Below, piece by piece: positions 28,101-41,200 of a stretch of DNA of 64,000 bases. This stretch comes from Pachypanchax playfairii (Eukaryota; Chordata; Actinopteri; Cyprinodontiformes; Aplocheilidae), in NCBI GenBank assembly GCA_006937955.1, contig SSNP01000139.1:1229742-1293741 (forward strand). Reading direction: 5' to 3'. The notes beneath the pieces are model-generated. The model did not search any database, had not been told where the DNA came from, and saw nothing but the letters and a program-made list of their open reading frames with translations. The translations under genes were made by a program, and so were the position numbers. Each line of letters starts with the position of its first letter. Position 1 is the first letter of the stretch.

Positions 28101-31100
28101 GAGTAAACGGAACATAATAAACACACAGTTTGAAATAGAATCAGAATTTAGATGAACAATGCTGCTCCATCATATGACCCCAACCAGAGTCTGAATAATG
28201 CCATTATTCTCCTGAATGTCAATGATTCCACGAAGCTCTTCAACATCCAGGAGGTCAGCTGTCACATGCAGTAATTAATCAGATCACTTTCATCAGTAGA
28301 AGCAGGTTATAATTGCATATTCTCAGAAAAGATGTTCTGCTTACAAAAAAATCAGACCGTCATTTTTCATGCTTCAATTTAGTTTCTAATTTTTTTTTTC
28401 TTTATTGGGAGACGTGAGATGAGCTGCTACATGAACAAGGATGCGTTTAAAGATTAATGTCACTAATCTGCACAAACGTTTTTATACTTATATCAACACC
28501 TAAAACATTTTTTTACATAATTACTTTAAAAAATGTGTTTTTGTTTATTAAACATATGGAAAAAAATCTTAATGCAATGAAAATGTCATTATCAGATATT
28601 TGGTATTTTAATTTCTGTTTTAAAATTATATTTGATTTTTGTTGTTGTTATTTTCTGTTACCTTAACGCTTGGGATTTATTTAACCTTGAGTACAATGTT
28701 TTTTATTTTATAAGAGAAAATGTCTTCAACTCTTATCCTCATTTTTTCTCTAGCTTCTCTTTGAACAAGACTGAGGTGGGAATATCACGACCCACCACTG
28801 GATTTGTTCAACCAGTCACATCCCTTTAGATACTGTTGTCTAAAACTTCACAGTGTACTAGATATTTACTTACTTACACAAACTAGTCATATGTTTCTTT
28901 AATATAACAAGTCAGATTGTCTTGTGTCTTACTGAGGATGGTTTCTGTTCCTCTGATAAGAATCTGTGTTTTCAGTCTGCGTAACAGTTTGTTTGTTTTG
29001 AGATTTGTTGCTCATGATTGAAAACGGGGGAGATTTTGACAGGAACAAATGGCTGCTTGTTAGTTCCGGCATGAAGAGAAGCTCCAATGAGGCCAATGAG
29101 ATGACATCGCCCTCTGCTGGCAGCTCTGCTACCCTGCACACTCTGTTTTGTTCTTTTCCCCTTACAGTCAAACATCTGGCATTCACTGCAAGCCACTGAC
29201 CTAGACCACAAGCCAGGAATAAGCAAAGCCACTCCAGTCTATGGCTGCAGAAGAATCTGTCAGTCAGCAACATTTCAGAGCAAAGCCTGCTCTGCTGAAG
29301 ATTATATCCATGTGCTCAGCAGCTGAGCAGACAGACTAGAACCACTTTACAAGAGAAGAAATGGAGATCTTTTAAACTTTACAGTCATTTAGGCAATTAT
29401 TTATGATATAAAGGTTATTATGGAAAGCAATAACTAAAAATGTTTATACTGTATTAGGAGAAAAAAATGCAACACACAGGGCCTGATTTATCAACATTCC
29501 AAGTAAAGAGCGCAAAATTGCGTGTGCCGCAAAGGTTTTGCGCCAAGGACGTGTTCCTAATTTTCGGGTGATCTACTAAGACTGATTTCACAATCGTTAA
29601 CCGGCGCAAAACAGCAATATTCAAATGAGGAGTTTGACGGCGCTATTCTCTTGCGGGAGCAAGAAAGGCACAAACAGAAAATGAAATTCGAGCCACTGGA
29701 GCTTCAAATATGAGCAAAAGGGGCAGTTATATTGTTGAGCTGCAGCAAAGACATCTTCAGCCTCCACTCTGTGATGTTGTGTTACATACAGCAAACAACA
29801 GCAGGACAACCTTGGCTAGTGCGTAAAGTTCCCCTCCAGCGCGGTCCAGACACCGACACCTGCTTTTCAGAATGTGGTGCGCTCAAAAGTGTTTCTAGTG
29901 CGAATGTGGGCCAGATATCAATGTTCCCCTTCAGTAGTCGGGTTGAGCAGGTGTTAGGAGGGAGGGGTAAAGGGGGTCTGCACCACCTTAGGAACAGATC
30001 AGGAGCTGCTATTAGATTTATAAATGTGTGGAATGATATTTACATCACTAATAACGTAACACACGCACCCGAGAGTCATCCATGTCCATGTTCACCATCT
30101 CTCAGCCTCGCAAATATAACACTGCTCCTCAGAATGAAATAATCGTGAGCCTGGATAATTTGCAAAAAAAAACGTTTGCATCACAAGTGTTCGGAAAACT
30201 AAATGTATGCTCACTTAACACTGCATTGAAAACCAGTGACACACGCTGGACCATCTACCCTGGGAGACGCAGCACTAATTGTGCTGGAATGATCCAGACG
30301 TCTGTCTGTGTCTTCACGCAACGATAGCTGCATCCATTTTTGCACCAAATTAAGACCTGCTTTTCAAAGGTGGAAAAAATACTCGCAAAATTAGAATCTG
30401 CAAACATGTCCAGGTTTGATAAATCACAGTGCACCTGGAACGCCCACTTATTTACACGTTCTCCTCCCAATATTTTGCCTCTTCTGACAGAAACGCCTAC
30501 ATTGTATATTCATTCAGGGGAAAAGCGCTAAAATGACTTTGCGCGTCTTGCTGCAGGTTTAACAGGCGCAGTTTTGCCTGCGCGCCGTTAGTAAATCACC
30601 CGCTGCTTGTTTTTGCAGCCGCTGAGCGGTTTGCGCCTGTTTTAACAACCGCAAAACTCTTGATAAATCAGGCCCACAGTGTTCTAGCTGCATTCATACA
30701 GACATGGAACTGCCAGATTAAATCCTCGCCTCTCCTTGTTCTCACAAACTTTAACTCTTTTGCTTTTAACTGAACACAGTTTGAAAACACTGACTAGAGA
30801 AACTGTAAAATAGTGGAAAAAGAATGTGGAAAACATTACTATTGTTTAGTCAGAGATATCAAACAGCATTATCATGACTTAAACACACTCCAAGCTTGAT
30901 ATGTCCAAAACATTCTGATGATGCTCCAAACAAAAGAGCATAACTATACAAAAGCTGTTTTCTTCTAAAAATATGGGTGTTTTGGTTTATTTGGATAGAA
31001 GCTACTCTCCACTGGTACTGTATGTGTATTTTTGTGTATTCATTTGAAGGAAACAACAGTGATAAAAGAACAAAATGCAGCTACTATCACTCTGCATTGT

Positions 31101-32066
31101 TCTGTATGTGAACTCACTCGTCTAATAATCCCTATTCTCGGTGTGAACACCACTGAAGTGGTATTCCTATTAAAGTCTGTCATGTGGATTCACCATGGAT
31201 GTCTGTTTACTTAATGTTTGTTCAAAAAACAATTCTGTTAAAAGTCCCTTTACACCCATTCATCCTAAATGTGTTAGAATCAAAGATGCATGCAAAACAA
31301 AACTCGCAAAAAACACAAACGACAGTAAGACATTTCCATCATACCGTGGAGAGGTCTGGTCCCACTGCTGGGCTGAGTTCTTCCTCCCCTGATTTGCCTA
31401 CAGTATCTTCAGAGTCGAGGACGTCCACCCCTGGAGACATGCACAGCCACAAAATATAATCAGTCCAACGGGACAAATGCAAAACTAAATGTGTTTATGA
31501 GGGAAAATGAAGGAAGACGTGTCTGAACTTCACACACAACGATAGCTGGTGTTCAGACGCAGCTTGTGTGTGAGTTTCTACACTGTAAACTCTCTGAAAG
31601 GCCCATTTTACACAAATACTATTTACATTTAAAAACATTGTTGTAAAGATAAAATGGAAATAATCTGGAGTTTGTTTTAAGAACGTTCAAAATGACGAGC
31701 ATGTTCTGACTGCATTAGTAAACACTGTTGATGAATATGAGAGGAAGTAGAAACATCTCAGGTACGAATCATATAAAAGAAGAAGAAGTAGCTTTGATAA
31801 GATGTCCAGGTCTTGATATACAACCTGAGAAAATACAGAAGGCTGCTGCCATGCTGTAAATACATCCTGCGACTCATAATGACACCCCACTCTCAGACTG
31901 ATGCATTGGCGCTAACCTTGCCCTCGACCTCACTTTATTGGACTCGGGTCCACTACATTTATTTCAAATGAGTAAAAATTGCAGACAGAAGAGTGCTGGA
32001 AGTTTTCTGAAAGATGAGACAGTCTGCAAGTCTCACTTCCTGCTCTACCAAACACACACCAGCTGG

Positions 32067-32142
<76 letters not shown>

Positions 32143-35100
32143 TGTGCGTGCGGGTCACATGCAGCAGTAATGTGACTGTGTCTGCTGACAGATGTGACAC
32201 CCTGTGGTCAGAACCTGAATGTATTCAGCAACAAAGACTCACAGTGAACATTTGTATATAAAGACGGTTGTTAAGTGGCTGATGGAGGTTCAAGAGATAA
32301 AACATGTCCTAGTAGCTCTTTTCTTCTTCATGTTCCTAAATGTTACACAGTCCTGATTAAAAAGTGACGTGGTAAAGTGATCAAACAAAGTACATTCAAA
32401 CATGCTAATGGCTAAATACTAAATGGGACTGGATGGACATGAAGAGCAAGCAAAGCATGTCTTTACAACTCCAATAAATCCTAACAGAACTCCAGACAAA
32501 CACTAAAAACCTCCCTCACCACAGTTCTAGTGAGCTGCCTGGCATTTAACAGCACAGATATTTTCCCATTAATCACCAGAAGAGAAGTGAACCTGATTTA
32601 ACATATTAGCTTAGGAATGAGGCTTTGACAAACATATCGCCCTGTGATGTATGAGCTGAAATCAATCTAATCAGCAAAGGAAATAAATCAGTGTTTACCC
32701 ACCTTGGTGTGCAGTGCTGCAGCTCTCCAAGGCTCCATCCACCAGGTCTCCAGTTCTTGGATTCTCAGCCATCTGATTCTCAGTGTGAGGGTTCGTGGAT
32801 GTTTTGGTGTTGATAACAGGTGGTTCCACTTCCACAGTACTTCCATCTGCCCTGCTTGACAGTGTATTGGTATCCAATGATAGGGAGACGGCGAGATGAT
32901 TCTCATCCTGTTTAGCTTGTTGTACAGCTGATTTATCACTGGTGTCTATCTGTTGATCTTCTTCTTTGGTCTCTTCTGTGGCAGATGGACCTGGCTCAGA
33001 CAGAACCATAGTGGACAACTTTGAATCCTTCATCTCTAAATTCAAATCAGAGTTGTTGGAATATCTGATGCAAGTTTCATCACTAGCTAAAATCACTGGC
33101 TCTACAGGTTCTGAGATCTCTTCTTCTATGTCCTCTGCATTCAAAACCTCCACTTCCTGGAGGCTGGGTGACAGCTGGGGTTCAGGCTCTGTGCCATCCT
33201 TGCTACAGTCTGAAGGTGCCAGTACACCAACATGATCAGACTCTACAGGAAGTCCTGCGTCCATACCTTCACTGTGTTCAATCGTGTCCTCAGCTGTGCA
33301 TTCTGTTGAGGACGGTTCTACAATGTTGGTCTGAAGTATATCCCCGTCATCCACTGTGTCATTGTCCTGAGTAGGGTTGAAGATTTCTGTTGAAGAGCTT
33401 CCAAAAGACCTAAAGCTTCCTTCATCGTCACTAGAGAGGCCATGGGCCACACCGGACTCATGTTCCGTCTTCCTTTTAGTTAGCATTTTTTCTGGCGATA
33501 GCTTTGAGTTTGAAAGATTGCTCCGTCTCTCCTCTGTGGCGCTGTCAGTAGTTTGAAAATCTACGTCTAGTTCATCTAAAGTAAAACGTTCACTTTCGAT
33601 TTCTTGGGGTTTAGTTAATTCTTCACCATCCAGGTTCTTACCGCTCACAGCTCCAGCACAGTTCCCAGAATGACAAGCAGCTTCTGAAGCCAAACTCCAC
33701 TGCTGTTCTGCTGCATAATTCCTACCAGCTGTTTCCTGGTTTTGTTCTTGGCTGTTTATGTCTGGCGGAGGTTCCCCCTCATGGAGGCCTTCTATCAGGG
33801 GACATGGAACAACCAATTCATGCTCCTCTATTACATCACTGCAGTCTATCAGTAATGGGCCGGGTACGTCCCGCGGGTCAGATACGAGTTGTGTTAACCC
33901 TTCCCTTCCTGTCTCCTCTTCCTCCAGACTGAGTCCATCACAAAGTTCTGTGTCTTCTTTTTCACCTTCCTCTCCCTTCATTTCTGCATCAGGGGAGTTT
34001 GAAACTTCAGAACTTCCTGATGACAGAGACTGGCCCATAACTAAAGCTTTAGCGCCTCCACTTGCTGTGATTACAAGTGTTGACTCGGTGCTGGTCTCCT
34101 CCTCCCACCTCCTGGCTGTGCTATCTTCTACTTCCTGCTCAGACTGGTCCGCTCCCTTCTTGGCCTCCTGTTCCTGGATCACAGCCTCTCCTCTATCAGT
34201 TTCCTCTGCATGTTTACCACCGCCTGCTGTTGCTAGGTTTCCCACAGTGACGCGTTCCCCTTCAGCCTCACCCTCTGCCCTTTCACTCCCGTCACACAAA
34301 TTCAAACTCTGGTTGGAAAAAACCCTCCCCTCCTGCTCTGTTTGGGACTGCCCTCCCTCAGCGTTTGAACTGAGACACACCCATTGCTCTGGGGGGCAGA
34401 GGCCATGCTCCCGGGGGCGTAATTCTAAACTTGCAGGCAAACTTGAGTTTTTCTCAGAATCACCAGCCCCATCAATCCCACAAGCAGCAGTGTTGCTACT
34501 TTCCACCTTGTTGTTGTTCTCTCCCCCGCTCCCTTCAGTTGTTGAATCCAGGCACTCTGATGTTGAGGTGGGCTGCTGGACTTGCTCCTGACAGGTTAAG
34601 TCTGTTTTCACACCATCACAGCATTCAGCAGCAGTGTGAAGAGAATCCAACTGCAGCTCCAATGCACAAACTCCCTACAGTGGAGAGAAAAAGAGGAGAG
34701 AAAATGTTGTTTTTTTCTTTTTTTTCTGTGGAGAAACCAACAGAGATGTTTTCTGGTTCTTATCATGAGCCAACTCTGTGATTGCATAAGGTGTTCCATT
34801 GGTTATACAAACTAAACACGAAGGTTAAAAAAATGAGAGCAGCTAAAAGACAAACAGCAGCAGCAGAGCTCCTGGATGACGCCAGCTGATCTGGAGACGA
34901 GTGGCTGGAAGGCAGTATGGCTCACCTTGGTGTGGAGGTGGGATATTAAGTGCAGTAGATATTCCACACTCTTTTGAAGGGTCGGGGTTTCACGGCCGGG
35001 GTGGACTCTCACCGTCAGGGTGTGTGTGTTCAGTGTGGGGAGGTGGCAAAATACCCGAACATCCCCAAAAACTGGATGAAGATTCTCAGTCGCCGTGTCC

Positions 35101-38100
35101 GTCTCTGCATCAGTCTCAGCACTGCAGTGAAAAAAAACACAGTAATAAAAAAGGTCCAGACACAGCAGCCAGTCTGGCAACAACACAGTGAAATACATCC
35201 TACGATAACCTACTTAAAAGGTCACTGTTAGCTGACGAGCGTTCGAGGAAACCCTCACTCCCTCTCCTACATTTGCTTTAACTGTTGAAACTTGAAGAAC
35301 ATTCAGTGTTTTAGACAACGCTGTAAAGAAGCTACACCTCCCAGACCAGCAGATCTGTTTGCGTAATCCTGGGTGGATCACTTCAGTGCTCAGGCCCTTC
35401 AGCTGAAGTCACCAGCCGGGCTGCAAGTGACATCACTTTTCACAAGCGAAATGTAATTACAAACACATAAAGAGAGCTGAAGGTTGGAGAGCGATGCCTG
35501 GCAACAAGGAAGCTCACTAAGTGGTGGTTCTCTTTCAGCTAGTGGCATCCTCATTTTCTGTTAAGTGAAAACTATTTTGCTACAAATACACGAAGTGCTT
35601 AGGAGACATAAAAGGGTGCAATTTCCACTTTAGACTGCATCTCAGTCTGTTTACTAGGAAGTCGTTTTTTTTTTTTCTCTGTAGTTTAATGTTTCACTGT
35701 AAAAGAACTTGACCTCACCGGTCTCCATGTAAGGAGGTGTTATTGTGGACAAGCAGAGCACATTTCTACATTCAGTTTCCATCACTCGAGATTCCTTTGG
35801 GACAATACCAACAAGTCAAGAATTTTTCTATTTGTCCTCAAATATCTGGCTGCTGCTGAAAGTGCTAAGACAGGCTGCAGCGGGGGCTTTGGCTTTTTTT
35901 GAATACTTCTATTGTTCTGTGAAGACAACAAACAACGATGCAATAAAGGAAGGAGATGGCAACCCATCAGCCTTCTGATTCAGTGGCACGTAACTGTTCG
36001 TACAGCGAGGAGAGGAACGCCTCAGTGAACCTTTCAGGTTATTTTACTGTCACAAATCAGGAGGAAAGTTTGGACAAACAACTGCTGCAGAGTATAAATT
36101 ATACGCCTGAATAAAATCACTTTTTTTGGGACTTGACTTACTTTGTGAGAATCCGATGGAGGTGTCTGTGTCCTCGTGATGCTGCAATAGCAGATGGCGT
36201 TTGGCCCTCTTTGTTGGCCAAATGAAGGGCCTCTCTGGCTCCAGGCTGCCGCAGCAAAAAGCTGGTAACCCGAGAGAGACCGCGGCGTGCTGAGAAATGC
36301 AGCAGAGTCTCCTGAGGACTCGGATCTGCTGCAGACACAGAATGACAAAATGCACAATTAAGCACAGATCTAACAAAACAAAGAGAAGCAGACAGAAGCA
36401 TGCTAACAGGCAGTCAGGGGAGCCAGCCATCACCTGCAGCAGCATGGCAACAACACGGCACAGCCAGCTGGAACCAGTAAACAACCCACAGTGACCCAGT
36501 AAAATAACAGACCTCTTCACATTTACAGGGTGATTAAACCACAGCTTTCATCAAAATGACTCAACACGACTATTTCTCTAGTTTGTGCAGGAAATTCCTT
36601 GAAATGTCAAGATTTTTGACGCCGCTACCAAACGTGGTAAAGCATTTAAAGTAATAACTTATATCAGAAGCTAAAACAAGCCAGTCAAAGCAACAAGAGA
36701 CAATCCTGTCATTAAATCCTATGACATTATTTTATTTCAAAGGAGGTGAACCACAAACACACACAGTTTTAAATTAGTCCATTACTGACCGTTTATATCA
36801 GTAAACATCCCACTAACCCGGTAAAACACTGAAACTGCCCCTTTAAGCGCCCACAAAGACAGTAACGGAGATTCATGTGCCTGTGCACACGCACGCATGC
36901 ACACATACACACAAACCTTCATCTTTCTACCAAAGCAACAGGTTCAGAGAACGGCTCCTTCCAGCTCTGAAACCGAGCCGGATCACAGATCAGCTCCTAT
37001 TGAGTTTGTGTAAATAAACAGCTCTCCGTGTTCCCTGAGAGAGATGACAAAAAAATAATCTGTTCCACTGGACTCCATCAAACTCTCCTCTTAACGACAA
37101 GCTGTTGTTTTTTTATTCTCAGAGTTTGTGTCAGCTTAAACGCTTCTGTTGTATTAAAAAAAGTCCGTGTCTAAACAGTTCGGTAAATCAAAACATACAA
37201 AGAAAAAAACAGACATATCACTGAGGCCCACTGGTTTTACATGATGAACGCTGATAACAAGTGCTTTGAACTGAACATGGAGTGAAATGTTTAATCAAAC
37301 CAGATGGTTGGCGGTTATTTAGAAGAGCAGAAACTAACACAAAAGATTTATTCAATCATTTGAATTTTTATTTATCTGTGTATAAAAACAGGAAACATCT
37401 TGGAGGGAAGCTTTGCTAGCGGCTCATCTGTGCTTTCTTGTAGAGCAGTTTACTTTGCCTCGTGCAAATATCAACAAGATACAATCAGTTGGGAAAACAC
37501 TGAATTCTACACCCAAACAGTAAAAGAACCAAAAAAAATCTATTTTTCTTTTTGCTATCAGCACCACCGTAATCATTAAGCAAGATTTTTAATGCTGTTT
37601 TTGTCTGTAGATGAGTGGTTTCAGCCCATTTACCCTGGGCCAGTAGGAACCACCCTGCCCTGATGAACCTTTTGAGCTAATTGGTCCAAATGTAACGCTC
37701 CACTTGGCCGATCTGGGCCGAACTGGAATGTGAGATGCCAAACAGCAGCAGGAAATGTTTTACTGCTGGGTTTGTTGGTGGTTTACTGAAAACTGGATGC
37801 GACGGCAGCCATGTCATTTTCATGCTGCGAGAGTCGGTGTGGATTTATATGCAGTTAGATCCAAATGCTGCAGAACAAGAATCACAAACACGAGAGGCTT
37901 AACGGGATATTTGGTCACCGTGAGCCAACAAAGCTGCTTCGCTGCTTCTTGGCAGAGACTCTGGAAAGCTCTCAGCAGCTTTTTCTTACTTGATATGAAA
38001 AGGCTTTGTTTCTTATCTGGTCCAATCATATGGGTTTATCAAGAAATTGGGCAAAATGATAACATTTCAACATTTTGACATGTTTGTCTTACTTCTTTAA

Positions 38101-38154
38101 CTGCGGATGGGTGTCACTGTTAAACTAACTGATGTAGAATGTATTACCTAAAAG

Positions 38155-38247
<93 letters not shown>

Positions 38248-41200
38248 GTCTGTTCCACCTTCTCTTCAACATTTTTGACATTAAATCTCTTGATTTACTG
38301 AGTTTCCTCCCACATAACCATCACTTCCCCTTTTCATTTGTGTAACAAATCACTCGATAATTGACTGCAACTTTAATAATAATCATTCACATCCAATTTG
38401 ACTATAAATTAGAAGAAAGTCATGTCATATTTTTGCAGGTCTGCTCGTCACCTGAAGCTGTTTGTCACTCATTGCCAGGGAGTTTTTATCACGGTGGTTC
38501 TGAGAAATGCTGTTACTGAAAAGTTAAAAACTCACCGTATAACTTTATTAAATTGTGACAAGGTAAAAACTGGGAAATAAAAAAAAAATATTCAAATGAA
38601 TCCTTCATTCACCTTGGACAGAGGGGCCCGTGGGACTACTAAACTACGTTTCAGCTTCATGTAGTGGCTAACTGTAGTAGCGCCATTGCTAGTAATAAAT
38701 TGTACAAGCACAGGAAGAGAAAAAGGAGATGTTTTATTGCTTTTTTCTTCCTGCTAACAGCTTTTTTGTTTCTGGCACAAACGTACAGAGACTTATTTTT
38801 TGATAAACAAAAGAAAAAACAAATAAAATATCAAACTTTTGGAATAATTTCTTATTGTTTAATGGCTGCAGCCACAGATCATTTACCGCCTGATGAATCA
38901 GTGGGGATTTGTTAACTATATTTAATGACTTGCACGTTTTTCCAGGTGAGGTGAATTTCCCAGACAACAATAAATGGCTGCCAGTGGTGAGATCAGTGAC
39001 TGCTGTGTGTCCACAGCATGAAGGATGACTGAGATAAAGCTCTGTCACATCCACCTACATTTTACTGCAATCCATCATCTGACAGATCTGATAAATGGAG
39101 AGCAAAGCTGAACTCTTCCTCCCTCCCTGCAGTTCACCGTTGCAGAACGTCTTGTGTTGAGGAGGTGACATATTGTGCAGCACAGCCTATTAGAGCACAC
39201 ATCACTCGCCACAGCTGGAAGCCCCCATCCACGCGACACTGTGACAACTGGCCTCAGTGCAAAGAAGCCTGTGTGGGTGTTTTTGTGTCCATCTTTAAAA
39301 AGTTAAGGTCTTATTACAGTAACAGGTGGGTCTTATCTAGCTGAGAGGGAGGTCATTACTGAAAACTGGATTAAAGTTTACTTCTTAGATTAAACAAAAA
39401 TAAAAAAAACACTGGAATGAGAATGTGGACTTTTAATCTCACTGACATACTTCCTGTGACATGGAAACTCATGTACTTACAGATTGGTTAAAATATTTGT
39501 CAGTCCTTCTGTTTTGGTGTAATTTTTGAATTTAGGTTGAACCATAAGATATTATCTCTGCAATAGCCAGAGGCAGAGGCAGCGCACTAACTACTCCCAG
39601 AAGTCTTATTTATGCTGCTTCACAGAGAGCAATTACCTCTCAGAGTTTATCATCTGTATCAGCTCATTTAGCTTCCTTTAACTGATTAAAGTCATCGGAG
39701 TACACGGCTAGAGAAAATTGGCACTTTAATTTTGATAAAAACGTGTCTTTATTTACACAGATACAGCCATTTCTCACAATCCAAACTGCTGTCTGTGCAC
39801 GGAGCAGAACAAAGAAACCCAGATCTGCTCCTGCAAACGAATGCAGATTTACAGAAAGTACGATGAGGAAAGCTGTAAATGTAAATAAGCGTCTGTATAA
39901 ACTATATTCAAGTCAGAATAAAGATGTCATGAGGGAAAAAGGAAAGATGTTTCTAGCCTCCTGCTGAGCATGCTACCTTTCTTACAGGAAAAGTAGTGTC
40001 TGCAGTGAAGTTGATGGTTTCAATTTGTTTTTTCTCTCTCGTCCTCTGATAGTCAGCTCAATCTTGACAGTACATTTAGACAATGGGAGGAAACTGCAAT
40101 TCTCCTGCCAAGTCCAACATGTACTAGATTCTTTAGGCCTTTTCCAGCCAGGATTGCACTTCATCCAGCAGCATACTGCCTCTGTAGAGCAGCAGTATAA
40201 GAGGCCTTGTTCCAGTAGCTGAGCAGAAGCATGTGAGCTATGTCACATCCCAGCACTGGGATTCCATCAGGCGTCGCCTCCGAACATCCCCACAGCAAAG
40301 TGCTTTTGTTCTGCCTTCAAACCCAGTCGGGAATCAAATCTCACATTTCTAGCGTGTCTGCTTACAAGGTCAGTCAGCATCTACACTTCCACACAGTTTC
40401 CATGCCTTGTTCTCTCCTCCTTGTGTTCCCATGAAAAAAAACGGAAAACTGCATTACAAAAACAATCTGTGCTGCTTTCTTCACCAATTCTTTTTTCAGA
40501 TTCGTATCTGTATCAGCCCAGAACTTCACAACTGCTGCATCCTCAGTGAATCAGTAGAACAGAAATCCAATTTATATTGACTGACTTTGGTTATGATGAA
40601 ACTTTTGGGAAAGAAATTACCAGGAGATAACTCTCTTTATTTCAGACAGTTTTTTGGAGACAGACTAGGTCTGACTGTCAGAGGGGGCAACAGCCGACTA
40701 TGATTAACCCAAACATCAATGCTCTGAGTGCCATTATGTAAAACGTGTTTACTTCCATTCTCCTGCTGCAATAATGGTGCTTCTGAGTGAGGGTGCAATT
40801 TATTATTCAACTAGCATTTCCTTCATAAAGCCAGAAGTTAAAGGGGGATTACGTTCAGCAGAACTCCAATCACACACACAACCATGGGCTAATAAAACAG
40901 TCACTTTCATTTGACCCGTGAGTGTTATGTTTGTTCAAGTCAAACTACGCCCTTAAAAAGCTCCATCAGCCTTCCCTGTTTCACAGATATCAGTTCAATA
41001 AGCTCTTCATGTCACACAATGTGTTACGAGCTAACTGTTTCGTTTTGTTTTTGATTTTTCTGCAGACGTCTGATGTTTTACCGGTGCTGTTGGTCCGTTT
41101 GCTTCCCAGTATGCTCCATCCTGGAGGCAGGGCGAGATGGTGGAGGGCCTGAGCCAGGCTCTCATCCAAACGCTCACACTCCTGCAGGGGAATCTGACAC

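Larger units (their letters stand above)
12805..31344 (-). other. akap13 giant intron
   Basis: 18.5 kb as assembled, about 15.1 kb if the duplicated block is false. Holds the microsatellites, duplicated block, SINE and LINE fragments, minisatellite and Harbinger-like element listed separately. The stretches 12.8-14.8, 26.8-29.4 and 30.7-31.3 kb show nothing recognisable. Confidence 0.75.

Noticed and set aside
33758..34591. 277-codon plus-strand open frame
   Set aside because: Exact antisense of the akap13 giant exon; Ser/Pro-rich composition is what an acidic Ser-rich sense strand gives in reverse.
36050..36520. 156-codon minus-strand frame over the ankyrin exon
   Set aside because: Different frame from the ankyrin-like protein; the shorter in-phase exon is the real one.
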